DNA of 64,000 bases from Wenyingzhuangia heitensis. Its GTDB lineage: Bacteria; Bacteroidota; Bacteroidia; Flavobacteriales; Flavobacteriaceae. The notes under the pieces are model-generated. The model was not told the origin of the DNA, made no database searches, and was given only the letters and a program-made list of their open reading frames with translations. A program made the position numbers and the translations under genes. The DNA lies in assembly GCF_011762155.1 (NCBI RefSeq), contig NZ_JAASQL010000001.1, positions 1,798,001 to 1,862,000 on the forward strand, written 5' to 3'. Below, piece after piece: positions 40,827-50,368 of this stretch (its first letter is position 1; each line of letters opens with the position of its first letter).

Positions 40827-42782
40827 ATGATGAATAAAGGTTTACAGATCGTTTTTTTTATTTTTTTATGGAGTAGTTTAACAAACTATGCTCAACAAAA
40901 GGTGGTTTCTCCAGATAAAAATATAGAGGTAAATATAGAGTTGTCTGAGGTGATTGTTTTTTCAATTGCATATAATAATCAGTATTTAGTAGATAAGGGA
41001 ATCATCTCTTTAGAACTGCTAAAAGAGGTTTTGGGAAAACAACCAAAGTTACTAAGAACAGAAACAGCTACTGTAAATGCTTTTGTAAACCCTGTTATTT
41101 CGTTAAAGAATAAAGAAATTGTAAATCATTACAATTCGTTACACTTGTTTTTTGAGAACGATTATCAGTTAGAGTTTAGAGTTTTTAACAACGGAGTAGG
41201 GTATCGATTTATTACCACCAAAGACCAAAACATTACAGTTGTAAATGAACAAGCTGAATTTCAATTGTCTGACAATTATAAAAGTTATATCTCTAAAACA
41301 GAAAAAACATATAGCAATTATGAACACGCTTATGATCCTGTTTGGTTGCAAGATTTTAATACGTCTGAAATAGCAACATTACCTGCATTTGTAGATGCTC
41401 AAGAATCTAAAATGTTAATTGCAGAAGCAGATTTGTATGATTATCCTGCAATGTTTATTCAGGGAACTAAAGGAAATTCTGTATCGGGTTGGTTTCCAAA
41501 ATATCCAACCAAAATAAAACCAGGAAAAAGAGTAGATAGAAGGTTAGATATTGTAGAAGAAGGTAACTTTATAGCAAAAACTTCGGGAAATAGAAGTTTT
41601 CCTTGGAGAATATTTGCCATTGCAAAAGAAGACAAAAATATTGTGACTAACGATTTGGTTTATTTGCTTTCTAGAAATTCTACCTACAAAAATTTTGATT
41701 GGATAAAACCAGGACAAACCTCTTGGGAATGGTGGCACGCAAGTAATATTATTGGAGTAGATTTTAAAGCAGGTTACAATACAGAAACTTATAAATATTA
41801 CATAGATTTTGCCTCTCACTACGGAATGGAATATACGTTAATGGATGAAGGTTGGTCTTATAGTGTGTTAGACATTACCAAACCCAATCCAGATATTGAT
41901 TTAGAAGAACTAATTCGATACGCAAAAGAAAAAAATGTGTCTATCATACTTTGGGCATCTTGGTTGGCCGTAGAAAATACACCTACTTTTTTTGACTATG
42001 CAAAAAGTTTAGGAGTAGCGGGTATTAAGATTGATTTTATGGATAGAAGTGATCAATGGATGATGAATTTTTACGAAAGAACAGCTAAAAAAGCTTTTGA
42101 AAAAGAATTGCTGGTCGATTTTCATGGTTCTATCAGTCCAAGAGGATTGAGAAAGGCTTATCCCAATGTTATTTCTTACGAAGGTGTAACGGGAATGGAA
42201 CAAAATAAAGGAGGAGGTTTTGATACTCCTAACAATCATGTGATTTTACCTTTTACCAGAAACGTTGTAGGGCCTATGGATTATACTCCAGGATCTATGA
42301 AATCTGTACATCCAGAATATTGGCATGCCAACTGGACAAATCCAATGAGTATTGGAACAAGAGGACATCAACTAGCACTTTTTGTTGTTTTTGAAAGCGG
42401 ATTACAAATGTTGGCAGACAATCCATCAGATTATTACAAAGAAGATGAGTGTACTCGTTTTATAACAGACGTACCCACAACTTGGGATGAAACCATTGTG
42501 ATAAGTGGAAAAATAGGAGAACATATTGTGGTTGCCAAAAGAAAAGGCAAAGATTGGTATGTTGGAGGAATAACAAACGATGAGGGTAGAAAAATAAGCA
42601 TTGATTTTTCTTTTTTAGAAAAAGGAAATAAATACGAAATGGATTTGTTTGTTGACGGAGTAAATGCAGATAGTTATGCTATTGATTATAAAAGAGAATC
42701 AAAAAGTATAACATCAAAAAGTAAGGAAGTAATAACAATGACCTTAAATGGAGGTTTTGCTGCAAAACTTACAATTAAGTAA
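40827..42782 (+). CDS. GH97 alpha-glycosidase, retaining type
   Basis: The 651-residue protein has a signal peptide (1-22) and the GH97 layout: N-terminal beta-sandwich, (beta/alpha)8 barrel with TSWEWWHASNI (about 298-308), MDEGWSY, GVAGIKIDFMDRSDQ and YEGVTGMEQN. Asp403 and Glu458 are 55 residues apart, like nucleophile Asp415 and acid/base Glu470 of the retaining alpha-galactosidase BtGH97b. Inverting SusB-type enzymes lack that Asp. It is therefore likely a periplasmic alpha-galactosidase or similar. The frame starts at 40779 inside the previous gene; ATG 40827 (or 40830) gives the signal peptide. Confidence 0.85.
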   Translation: MMNKGLQIVFFIFLWSSLTNYAQQKVVSPDKNIEVNIELSEVIVFSIAYNNQYLVDKGIISLELLKEVLGKQPKLLRTETATVNAFVNPVISLKNKEIVNHYNSLHLFFENDYQLEFRVFNNGVGYRFITTKDQNITVVNEQAEFQLSDNYKSYISKTEKTYSNYEHAYDPVWLQDFNTSEIATLPAFVDAQESKMLIAEADLYDYPAMFIQGTKGNSVSGWFPKYPTKIKPGKRVDRRLDIVEEGNFIAKTSGNRSFPWRIFAIAKEDKNIVTNDLVYLLSRNSTYKNFDWIKPGQTSWEWWHASNIIGVDFKAGYNTETYKYYIDFASHYGMEYTLMDEGWSYSVLDITKPNPDIDLEELIRYAKEKNVSIILWASWLAVENTPTFFDYAKSLGVAGIKIDFMDRSDQWMMNFYERTAKKAFEKELLVDFHGSISPRGLRKAYPNVISYEGVTGMEQNKGGGFDTPNNHVILPFTRNVVGPMDYTPGSMKSVHPEYWHANWTNPMSIGTRGHQLALFVVFESGLQMLADNPSDYYKEDECTRFITDVPTTWDETIVISGKIGEHIVVAKRKGKDWYVGGITNDEGRKISIDFSFLEKGNKYEMDLFVDGVNADSYAIDYKRESKSITSKSKEVITMTLNGGFAAKLTIK

Positions 42783-42915
42783 TGTTTCTTAAAAACGTAT
42801 CTTACAAAGAGAATTGTCTTTTTAGATAGGCTAAAAATATAGCTTAGTTGTTTAATTTATATAAAAATACAAACAACACTTTGTAAATGAATAATAATCT
42901 TATAAACTAAATATT

Positions 42916-44568
42916 ATGAATTGGTTAGACTATACAATAGTAATTACATATATTCTTTTCTTTTTAGGAATGGGCTTCTTTTTTAAAGAGAACAAAAACT
43001 CTAAAGATTACTTTTTAGGAGGTAAAAGCTTAGGGTGGTTTCCGTTGAGTTTGTCTACAATGGCAACACAACTTTCTGCAATTAGTTTTATTTCTGCACC
43101 TGCCTTTGTAGGGTTAAAATTAGGAGGAGGTATGAAATGGTTAACATTCGAATTTGCCGTACCGTTAGCTATGATTTTTATAATGATTGTAATTGTACCT
43201 CCTTTATTTAGATCTGGTGTAGTTAGTATTTATGAAGTGGTAGAAAAACGTTTTAGTGCCTCTACACGATTGATTTTAAGTATTGTTTTTCAAATTAGTA
43301 GAGCCTTAGGAACAGGAGTAATGGTATACACTATTGCTATTATTTTACAAGCTGTTTTAGATATAGATTTTGTGTATACTATTTTAATAGTGAGTGTTAT
43401 TACTATTATTTATTCTTGGCAAGGTGGTATGAAGGCGGTAGTCTGGGGAGATGCAATTCAGATGATTATTTTGGTATTAGGTTTAATTATTTGTTTGACC
43501 ATTGGATGGAATTTATTGCAAGATAATGGAGGATTGCCTAATGGTTTTGATACCGAAAGATTACAAGTAATAGATTGGAATATGGGAGTAGGAAAAGGAA
43601 ACGATTATGGTTTTTTACCCATGTTAATTGGTGGTTTCTTTTTGTATGTTTCTTATTATGGTTGTGATCAAACACAAGCACAAAGATTATTGTCTAGTAA
43701 AGACGAGGGAACAATTAGAAAATTGTTGTTAGCTAATGGATTGTTACGATTTCCTGTCGTTTTAGTCTATTGTATTATGGGATTGGTTATTGGAGGTTTG
43801 GTTTCTGTAGCCCCTGGTTTTTTAGAAGAAATTGTAGCTACAACACAAAAACATTTTCCTGTAGCTTTTGAAAAAACAGGAATAAAAGCAGATTTAATGT
43901 TACCTGTTTTTATTATGAAATATTTACCTCACGGGTTGATAGGTATTTTAATGGTAGGAATTTTATCTGCAGCCATGTCGTCATTAAGTTCTACGGTAAA
44001 CTCTTTATCAGCAGTTACTGTTGAAGATTTTTTTAATAGAGGAAAGGCAAAAGATAGTTTAAGTCCCAAAAAATACATGATGATTTCTAAAATAGCAGTT
44101 GTTTTTTGGGGAATTGTTTGTATCAGTTCAGCCTTTTTATTTGGAGGAAGTAAAAGTGCGGTAATTGAAATTATCAATGCTATTGGTTCTGTTTTTTATG
44201 GACCTGTTTTGGTAACTTTTATATTGGCTTTCTTTTCTAAAAAAGTAAATCATGTGGGTATGAATGTCGGAATTATATCAGCAGTATTAATCAACCTTAT
44301 TTTTTCTAAAACTATGCAAGAATTACTTCATATAGATTTAGGAATTCATGTATTTTGGATTTGGTTAAACTTTACAGGAGTTATTATAGCATTGGTAGTT
44401 GCCTACGGAGTAAGTGCACTTACAAAAAATGTAAAAGTTAATACACTAATGGAGGTGAACTTTACACTTAAAAAGAAAGACTTTTTTATCAAAGAGGTAT
44501 ATATTTTAGTAGCCTTTTTTATAGTAATTGTTGTGTTCAGTTTTTTTCTTCCCAACCTTTTAAGTTAA
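42916..44568 (+). CDS. sodium/solute symporter (SSS family)
   Basis: This 550-residue protein has about fourteen membrane helices and SSS signatures: DYFLGGKSLGWFPLSLSTMATQLSAISFISAPAF (about 30-63), MKAVVWGDAIQMIILVLG and GILMVGILSAAMSSLSSTVNSLSAV (about 343-367) with the sodium-site serines. In this locus it should bring the sugar or sugar-glycerate released in the periplasm into the cell. It lies 133 bases after the GH97 gene and four bases before the kinase gene. Confidence 0.9.
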   Translation: MNWLDYTIVITYILFFLGMGFFFKENKNSKDYFLGGKSLGWFPLSLSTMATQLSAISFISAPAFVGLKLGGGMKWLTFEFAVPLAMIFIMIVIVPPLFRSGVVSIYEVVEKRFSASTRLILSIVFQISRALGTGVMVYTIAIILQAVLDIDFVYTILIVSVITIIYSWQGGMKAVVWGDAIQMIILVLGLIICLTIGWNLLQDNGGLPNGFDTERLQVIDWNMGVGKGNDYGFLPMLIGGFFLYVSYYGCDQTQAQRLLSSKDEGTIRKLLLANGLLRFPVVLVYCIMGLVIGGLVSVAPGFLEEIVATTQKHFPVAFEKTGIKADLMLPVFIMKYLPHGLIGILMVGILSAAMSSLSSTVNSLSAVTVEDFFNRGKAKDSLSPKKYMMISKIAVVFWGIVCISSAFLFGGSKSAVIEIINAIGSVFYGPVLVTFILAFFSKKVNHVGMNVGIISAVLINLIFSKTMQELLHIDLGIHVFWIWLNFTGVIIALVVAYGVSALTKNVKVNTLMEVNFTLKKKDFFIKEVYILVAFFIVIVVFSFFLPNLLS

Positions 44569-44572
44569 TCGT

Positions 44573-45697
44573 ATGAAATTTGTAATAGCCCCCGATAAGT
44601 ACAAAGGTTCTTTAACAGGAATTGAGTTTTGTAATGCGGTAGAAAACGGAATTAAAAAAGTGATAAGTAATGCTGAGTTTCTTCATATTCCTTTAGCAGA
44701 CGGAGGAGATGGAACTATGGATGCTTTATTATACTCTTTAAAAGGACAAAAAGTAAAAGTTGAAGTAAATAATCCTTTGTTTCAAAAAATAGGAGCAAAT
44801 TATTTATGGGTTGCTTCTAAAAAAATGGCGGTTATAGAAATGGCAGAAGCCTCAGGTTTAAGTTTGTTAAAATTAGAGGATAGAAATTGTATGCATACCA
44901 CCTCTTTTGGAACTGGTGAGCTAATTGTTGATGCTATTAAAAAAGGAGTAACCACTATTGTTTTAGGAATAGGAGGTAGTGCGACCAATGATGGAGGGAT
45001 GGGAATGGCTACAGCTTTGGGATATCGTTTTTTAGATAAAAATGATGAGGTTTTAAAACCTATTGGATCCAATTTAGATAAAGTGGTTACAATAGATAAA
45101 ACCCAAGTACATCCATTATTAAATAACGTAACTTTTAAAGTTGCTTGTGATGTAAAAAATCCTTTGTATGGAAAAAATGGAGCCGCTTATGTTTATGGTA
45201 CTCAAAAAGGAGCTTCTGATGCTGAAATTGAAATTTTAGACAAAGGATTGCAAAGTTTTTCTCAAGTATTGTTAAAGCAATATACTATAGATTGTCAACA
45301 AATGGAAGGAGCTGGAGCTGCAGGCGGAATGGGTGCAGGAGCAGTTGTATTTTTAAACGGAGTTTTAACTTCTGGAATAGAATTGGTTAAAGAAATTACA
45401 GACTTTGATAAAGTAATTAACAATGCAGATTGGATTATTACAGGAGAGGGAATGTTAGACAATCAGACATTATCTGGAAAAACAATTACAGGTGTACTTA
45501 ATTCTGCTAACAAACAAAATATTCCGGTCGCAGCTTTTTGTGGAAGCGTAGTTATCACCGAAGAAGAGCAAACAAAACTGGGAATTACATATGTAACCTC
45601 TGTATTAAAGAACGTTGTGGATATTGATACAGCGATAAAAACAGCTTATAAAAACCTAGTCTTTAGCACCTATAATTTTGCAAAATTGATACAATAA
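44573..45697 (+). CDS. glycerate kinase (GarK/GlxK family)
   Basis: The 374-residue protein opens MKFVIAPDKYKGSLTG and has LADGGDGTMDALL (about 42-54), EMAEASGLSLL, TSFGTGELIVDA, IGGSATNDGGMGMATALG (about 135-152), GAGAAGGMGAGAV and WIITGEGMLDNQTLSGKT, all hallmarks of type I glycerate kinases. These phosphorylate D-glycerate to 2-phosphoglycerate (some make 3-phosphoglycerate), feeding lower glycolysis. It is translationally close to the symporter (four-base gap) and links the locus to a glycerate-containing substrate. Confidence 0.92.
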   Translation: MKFVIAPDKYKGSLTGIEFCNAVENGIKKVISNAEFLHIPLADGGDGTMDALLYSLKGQKVKVEVNNPLFQKIGANYLWVASKKMAVIEMAEASGLSLLKLEDRNCMHTTSFGTGELIVDAIKKGVTTIVLGIGGSATNDGGMGMATALGYRFLDKNDEVLKPIGSNLDKVVTIDKTQVHPLLNNVTFKVACDVKNPLYGKNGAAYVYGTQKGASDAEIEILDKGLQSFSQVLLKQYTIDCQQMEGAGAAGGMGAGAVVFLNGVLTSGIELVKEITDFDKVINNADWIITGEGMLDNQTLSGKTITGVLNSANKQNIPVAAFCGSVVITEEEQTKLGITYVTSVLKNVVDIDTAIKTAYKNLVFSTYNFAKLIQ

Positions 45698-45729
45698 AAA
45701 TATTTGTTTAGATTTTAGTTTTTTTATTT

Positions 45730-45767
45730 AAAACCATCTTTTGTATCTACAGTAGATGGTTTTTTTG
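45730..45767 (+). terminator. terminator of the sugar locus
   Basis: AAAACCATCT (45730-45739) pairs with AGATGGTTTT (45754-45763), followed by a T run. An inner CTAC/GTAG pair adds stability. Confidence 0.85.
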
Positions 45768-45879
45768 TTGATTAGAATTAACTAAGGGCTACAAATATTA
45801 GTCTTAAAATAACTTGTAATTCTATTTTATCGATTGTATTTTTAGCCTACTAAGTAATCAATTAAAAACACATAAGTTT

Positions 45880-46557
45880 ATGTCTATTGCTATCCAGCCT
45901 TCAATATTTCAGTTCTTAAATGCGTTAAAAGAAAACAATAACCGAGAGTGGTTTGCAGATAATAAAGCTTGGTTTGTGGGAGAAGAAGAAAAGTTAAAAA
46001 CTTTTTTTACCAATGTAATGGAGGGGTTAAAAGAAGAAGATGATATTGAGGATATGAAAGCGTATCGTATATACAGAGATGTACGTTTTTCTAAAGATAA
46101 ATCTCCTTATAAAGTTTATAGAAGTTGTAGCTATAAAAGAGCTACGGAAGCTTTAAGAGGTGGCTATCATGTAGAAATTACTCCAGGAGGTTCTTTTTTA
46201 GCTTGTGGTTTTTGGCAACCCAACAAAGAGGATTTGTTAAGAATTAGAAAAGAGTTTGAATTGGATGCGAGTGAAATTAATGAAATTATAAATTCAGTAG
46301 CTGTACAAAAAACATTTGGAGGTTTTTACAAAGGGGAAGCTTTAAAAACAGCTCCTAAAGGTTTTGATAAAGAGCACAAATCTATAGCCTTAATCCGTAA
46401 AAAAGATTTTATGTTGTTACGCAAATTTACGGATGCTGAGGTTTTATCAGAAGATTTTTATGGTCAAATTTTACAGTCTTTTAAAATAGCTAAACCTTTC
46501 TTAGATTATATGAGTGATGTGTTAACAACCAATTTAAATGGCGAATCTACTATTTAG
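45880..46557 (+). CDS. DUF2461 family protein
   Basis: This 225-residue protein matches DUF2461 (TIGR02453): FLNALKENNNREWFADNKAWF at the N-terminus, YRIYRDVRFSKDKSPYKVYRS (about 61-81) and GGYHVEITPGGSFLACGFWQP (about 94-114). The fold is known in the family but the activity is not. The gene's last eight bases overlap the convergent gene. Confidence 0.85.
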   Translation: MSIAIQPSIFQFLNALKENNNREWFADNKAWFVGEEEKLKTFFTNVMEGLKEEDDIEDMKAYRIYRDVRFSKDKSPYKVYRSCSYKRATEALRGGYHVEITPGGSFLACGFWQPNKEDLLRIRKEFELDASEINEIINSVAVQKTFGGFYKGEALKTAPKGFDKEHKSIALIRKKDFMLLRKFTDAEVLSEDFYGQILQSFKIAKPFLDYMSDVLTTNLNGESTI

Positions 46558-47350
46558 TTTCTTGTTTATAAGTATTTCCTTTTTTTATGGCTTTGTGATT
46601 TTCATAACATTCTAAAACAGCTTCTATTAATTGTAAATCTGTTGCTTTACTAATAAAGTAAGGAGAGTAGTTACATTCTGACAACACTTGTGTTAACTGA
46701 TTGATATCCATTTGTAAATAATCTAGAATAATTTCTCTATCAAATCTGTTGGTAAGAATCTCACGAGTGGCATCCTTTTCTTTTAATTCTTTTAAATCTT
46801 TTAGTTTTTTTGGTTTTTTTCCAAACAAGTTGTAAACACCATCTACAGGATTTTGTAAAGATTTTAAAATATTTCCAAAGCCAGAAACAGAGCTATTGCT
46901 TTTTCTTATTTCATAGGTTTGTGGCAAACCATTAATATGTATTCTATTGTACTTGTCTTTTGGTACATTTTTAATATCAATATCTAAAACTCCTATCAAT
47001 TTATGACCAATAACTACTTCGTCAAGGTTTTGTATTTTAGGATGTAATTCAATATTTAGTTCTGTACCTTTAGATAAATCTCTAGTGATTTTAAGCTTAA
47101 TAGATTCGTAACCAATATGAGAAACCAATAAAGTATCACTTTCTTTAATTTCAATTTCAAACAATCCATCTTTGTCAGATACCGTTCCATCAATATTTGT
47201 TAAGTTTAATAATGTGGTTCCCGATACAGAAGTACTGTCTAATGCGCTAGAAATTTTTCCCTTTAAAGTAAATTTCATCAAATCTTGAGAAAATCCTACA
47301 TTAATGGTAAATAAAAGAATGATGGTTATGTATAGGTAATTGTTTTTCAT
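46550..47350 (-). CDS. carboxypeptidase-regulatory-like domain protein
   Basis: The 266-residue secreted protein has a signal peptide (1-21, ending VGFSQ) and a CarboxypepD_reg-like beta domain (about 28-110: LKGKISSALDSTSVSGTTLLN, SDKDGLFEI, SHIGYESIKL). The C-terminal part (about 150-266) is helical with a KDLKELKEKDATREILTNRFDREIILDYL segment common in flavobacterial envelope proteins of unknown role. It probably pairs with the small secreted protein encoded just upstream. Confidence 0.75.
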   Translation of the reverse strand: MKNNYLYITIILLFTINVGFSQDLMKFTLKGKISSALDSTSVSGTTLLNLTNIDGTVSDKDGLFEIEIKESDTLLVSHIGYESIKLKITRDLSKGTELNIELHPKIQNLDEVVIGHKLIGVLDIDIKNVPKDKYNRIHINGLPQTYEIRKSNSSVSGFGNILKSLQNPVDGVYNLFGKKPKKLKDLKELKEKDATREILTNRFDREIILDYLQMDINQLTQVLSECNYSPYFISKATDLQLIEAVLECYENHKAIKKGNTYKQETK

Positions 47351-47360
47351 GTTGGTGGGG

Positions 47361-47771
47361 TTATTTTTGTAGAAGTTTTGCTCTTCTTTTTCTATAAATA
47401 GGTGCTATAAATTCAGGATCATTTTTTAAACATTTATCTAATTCTTCGGTTACGTTAATAAATTCAGAATTCATAGTTTCTTTAGTTCCCTTGTTTAAAT
47501 ACCATAGTGTTAATCGTACTCTTTTTCCGTCTTTACACCTAAAGGCATATCTACCTGGATCAGTTTTCCATCCGTCATATAACAAATCAGACTCGTTTAT
47601 GTTCTCTCTAACAGGAACTCTAAAATCGTTAAAAACAGAATATCTTTCATTATCCTCAGATACTTCTTTGGTTACCGATGTTTCATTCTTTGTGTTTGTT
47701 TGTGAAAAAACAAGCTGAAATGACATCAGAAAAAGCAGTGTGCAAGTAAGTTTTAAGTAAAGATGTTTCAT
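47361..47771 (-). CDS. small secreted protein of unknown function
   Basis: This 136-residue protein has a signal peptide (1-23, ending LVFSQ). The rest is charged, with WKTDPGRYAFRCKDGKRVRLTLWYLNKG in the middle and a Lys/Arg-rich C-terminus. No family is recognised. It is ten bases upstream of the carboxypeptidase-regulatory-like protein gene on the same strand, suggesting an operon. Confidence 0.6.
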   Translation of the reverse strand: MKHLYLKLTCTLLFLMSFQLVFSQTNTKNETSVTKEVSEDNERYSVFNDFRVPVRENINESDLLYDGWKTDPGRYAFRCKDGKRVRLTLWYLNKGTKETMNSEFINVTEELDKCLKNDPEFIAPIYRKRRAKLLQK

Positions 47772-47785
47772 TCAATAAATATAAA

Positions 47786-48793
47786 CTAATTATTCAAGTT
47801 GATTCTTGCCATAATAGGGAAATGATCAGACATTTTTGAACTAAAAGAAGTAAACGAATTTACTGCCATATTATTGCTAGGTAAAATAAAATCTATCCTA
47901 AAAGGAATAAAATAATCATACGATTTTCCAAAACCTTTTCCAGCTTCTACAAACGCATCTTTATGAGTTTCCATTAATTGTTTGTAGTTCCAAGAAAATG
48001 CTGTGTTATTAAAATCTCCTGCTAAAATGGTAGGATAGGGACAAGCTTTTATGTGTTTTTTTAATTGTAAAATTTGTTCTGATTGTTTTTTAAAAACATC
48101 TTTAAATCTTAAAAATAATGCTTCGTTATTTTTACTTCCATAATGTTCTTTTTGCGTATCTAAACTAAAAGACTGAAGATGGATATTATAAATTCTAATA
48201 ATTTTTTTATCAATTTTTAGATCTGCATAAATAATATCGTTAGAAGTGTTTTTAAAATCAAAAGAACCAGAATTTACTACAGGATAGTTAGAGTAAATAA
48301 CCAAACCACTAGATTGATTTTTCTTTTCTATGGCTTTCGTAAGTTTAATAGAAATATTTTTGGTGTTAGAAAACTCTTGCATACAAACAATATCTGCTTG
48401 CTGTTGATTGATAAAGTTGCTAATATCTTTTTTAATATTACGGTCTTTAATCCATTTATACCTGTTAAACTGTCTAACATTGTAGCTAATTAAAGTAATA
48501 TCGTTTTTGTTCTTTATTTCTTTTTTAGCAAAAGAAAATAAAGCCTTGGTGTGACTAAAGCCAATTGCAATAACAATAACAGATAATAAAAATTGTTTTT
48601 TAAGTTTAACAATCCATAAAATTATAAAGACTAAATTAAGAATTAATAACGAAGGATACGTTAAACTTAAAATAGCAATACTAGGATAGTTTATGGGATT
48701 TATATATGGAATTATATAGCTAATAATTAATAAAGCAGCAACAAGACTGTTTGTAAAAAATAGAAACTTGTCTAAAATATTTAAACGTTTCAT
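47786..48793 (-). CDS. endonuclease/exonuclease/phosphatase family membrane protein
   Basis: The 335-residue protein has two or three N-terminal membrane helices (about 10-95) and then an EEP domain: LISYNVRQFNRYKW, IVCMQEFS (metal-binding Glu), LAGDFNNTAFSW and SDHFPIMARI (catalytic His). This arrangement is common in Bacteroidota and is of uncertain substrate, nucleic acid or phosphodiester. It is three bases downstream of a rhomboid gene in a mutL-rhomboid-rhomboid-EEP run. Confidence 0.85.
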   Translation of the reverse strand: MKRLNILDKFLFFTNSLVAALLIISYIIPYINPINYPSIAILSLTYPSLLILNLVFIILWIVKLKKQFLLSVIVIAIGFSHTKALFSFAKKEIKNKNDITLISYNVRQFNRYKWIKDRNIKKDISNFINQQQADIVCMQEFSNTKNISIKLTKAIEKKNQSSGLVIYSNYPVVNSGSFDFKNTSNDIIYADLKIDKKIIRIYNIHLQSFSLDTQKEHYGSKNNEALFLRFKDVFKKQSEQILQLKKHIKACPYPTILAGDFNNTAFSWNYKQLMETHKDAFVEAGKGFGKSYDYFIPFRIDFILPSNNMAVNSFTSFSSKMSDHFPIMARINLNN

Positions 48794-48796
48794 CGG

Positions 48797-49645
48797 TTAT
48801 TTTTTTCCTTGTTGAAATAAAAACTCTTTCTCTTCTTTAGAAAGGGAATCGTAACCAGATTTGCTAATTTTATCTAGTATGCTGTTTATTTTTTGTTGAT
48901 TATCCGCTGTACTAGTTGGTCTTGTGTTTTTTCTACTTGTTGATTTGTAACTAGTCTTTAAAGGAGATTTCTTTTTAAATAAATTTTTGAATGGATTTTT
49001 AAACTTAAAACTGTTTTGATAATAAATAGCTAAAAACCCATAAAGTGCTCCTCCTAAATGAGCCAAATGGCCACCAGTATTATTGTCTGCTAAGTTGATT
49101 AAATCTAATCCAACAAACACTAAAGCAATTATCCAAAGCTTAACATAGCCTATAAATCTAAATTTTAATTGGTAATTAGGCATGTAGGTAGTTAAACCAA
49201 TTAGAATAGCCATAATACCAGATGATGCTCCTACCAAGGTTGCGTTTTGTTGTTGCAGCGCAGGAAAGTAACTATAACTTACCATAAAGACAATTCCACC
49301 AAAAATGGTTCCCATTAAATAAAAGGTAAGTAGTTTTTTAGGAATAAAATAGTCGGTAAACAGATTTCCAATATAGAATAAATAAATTAGGTTAAACAGA
49401 ATATGAATAAAACCTCCGTGCATAAAACCATAGGTAATTAATGTCCATGGCTTTGTTACAAAAGAATTTAAATCTGCTGGGAGAGCTAACCATTCAAAAA
49501 ACACATTGCCATGTGATCCCATTAAGGTTCCTAAGCTATCTATAAAGTAGGTAAGTATAAAAAGTCCAATGTTTATAAATATTAGTTTTTCTACCAACGT
49601 ACCTGTTTGGTATTTGTTCTTTAGTTGATTAATTATATTCTTCAT
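48797..49645 (-). CDS. rhomboid-family intramembrane serine protease
   Basis: This 282-residue protein has six to seven membrane helices and rhomboid motifs: YGFMHGGFIHILFNLIYLFYIG, the catalytic GASSGIMA and HLAHLGGALYGF with the catalytic His. A cytosolic C-terminal tail of about 70 residues follows, ending SYDSLSKEEKEFLFQQGKK-like, usual in flavobacterial rhomboids. The frame starts at 49687 within the upstream gene; Met at 49645, right after the preceding stop, is preferred. Confidence 0.85.
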   Translation of the reverse strand: MKNIINQLKNKYQTGTLVEKLIFINIGLFILTYFIDSLGTLMGSHGNVFFEWLALPADLNSFVTKPWTLITYGFMHGGFIHILFNLIYLFYIGNLFTDYFIPKKLLTFYLMGTIFGGIVFMVSYSYFPALQQQNATLVGASSGIMAILIGLTTYMPNYQLKFRFIGYVKLWIIALVFVGLDLINLADNNTGGHLAHLGGALYGFLAIYYQNSFKFKNPFKNLFKKKSPLKTSYKSTSRKNTRPTSTADNQQKINSILDKISKSGYDSLSKEEKEFLFQQGKK

Positions 49646-49646
49646 A

Positions 49647-50363
49647 CTAATACCTTCTATATTGATTTTTTTTCCAAACAATGGCAATAATTAAACCAAT
49701 TATGGCACCCCCAACGTGTGCAAAATAAGCTGTGTTTACAGGGCTAAGTAAAGGTTGTCCTGTAAGTCCCGAAAATAGATCGGCCAGTACAATAACGGGA
49801 ATAAAGTATTTTGCTTTTATTTTTATAACAAAATATAGATATATTTCAGATTCAGGAAAATTCCATCCATAAGCTGCTAACAAACCAAATATAGCCCCAG
49901 AAGCTCCTAGCAATCTCATGTTGTAAATGCTATTGGCTGTTTGTAGGTTTTCATCAGCGTATCTTTTGGTTGTACTAAACAAATCATAAATTTCTTGTTT
50001 GCTAGCTCCCATATTTTGTAATGTGTTTAATACACTGGTAAACTCTATTTGTCTTTCAAACAAATAAATCAAACTGGCTCCAATACCTGCAGAAAAGTAG
50101 AAAAATAAAAATTTATTCTTACCATACAATTGTACTATTGGTGAGCCAAAAAAGTAAAGTCCAAGCATATTAAAAAATAAGTGACCTATACTTGCATGCA
50201 TAAAAATTCCGGTAACTAATTGCCATGCTCTAAAGTTTGGATTTTCCCAATAGTGTAGATTAAATAATTCATTTAAATCTATTGTTTTTATACCCCAAGT
50301 TGCTGCAAAAAACAATACGTTAATAATGATAATGTGCTTTATTACTTCTGGAATTCTATTCAT
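49647..50363 (-). CDS. rhomboid-family intramembrane serine protease
   Basis: The 238-residue protein has six membrane helices with GIFMHASIGHLFFNMLGLYFFG, catalytic GASGAIFG and AHVGGAIIGL with the catalytic His. It is a second, shorter rhomboid immediately upstream of the first, probably an old tandem duplication. A loop of about 40 residues (about 105-145) between helices is larger than usual. Confidence 0.85.
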   Translation of the reverse strand: MNRIPEVIKHIIIINVLFFAATWGIKTIDLNELFNLHYWENPNFRAWQLVTGIFMHASIGHLFFNMLGLYFFGSPIVQLYGKNKFLFFYFSAGIGASLIYLFERQIEFTSVLNTLQNMGASKQEIYDLFSTTKRYADENLQTANSIYNMRLLGASGAIFGLLAAYGWNFPESEIYLYFVIKIKAKYFIPVIVLADLFSGLTGQPLLSPVNTAYFAHVGGAIIGLIIAIVWKKNQYRRY

Positions 50364-50368
50364 GTGTT

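Noticed and set aside
36767-45697. Classical SusCD polysaccharide utilisation locus
   Set aside because: There is no SusD gene and the receptor is shorter than typical SusC; it is described as a small-glycoside locus instead.
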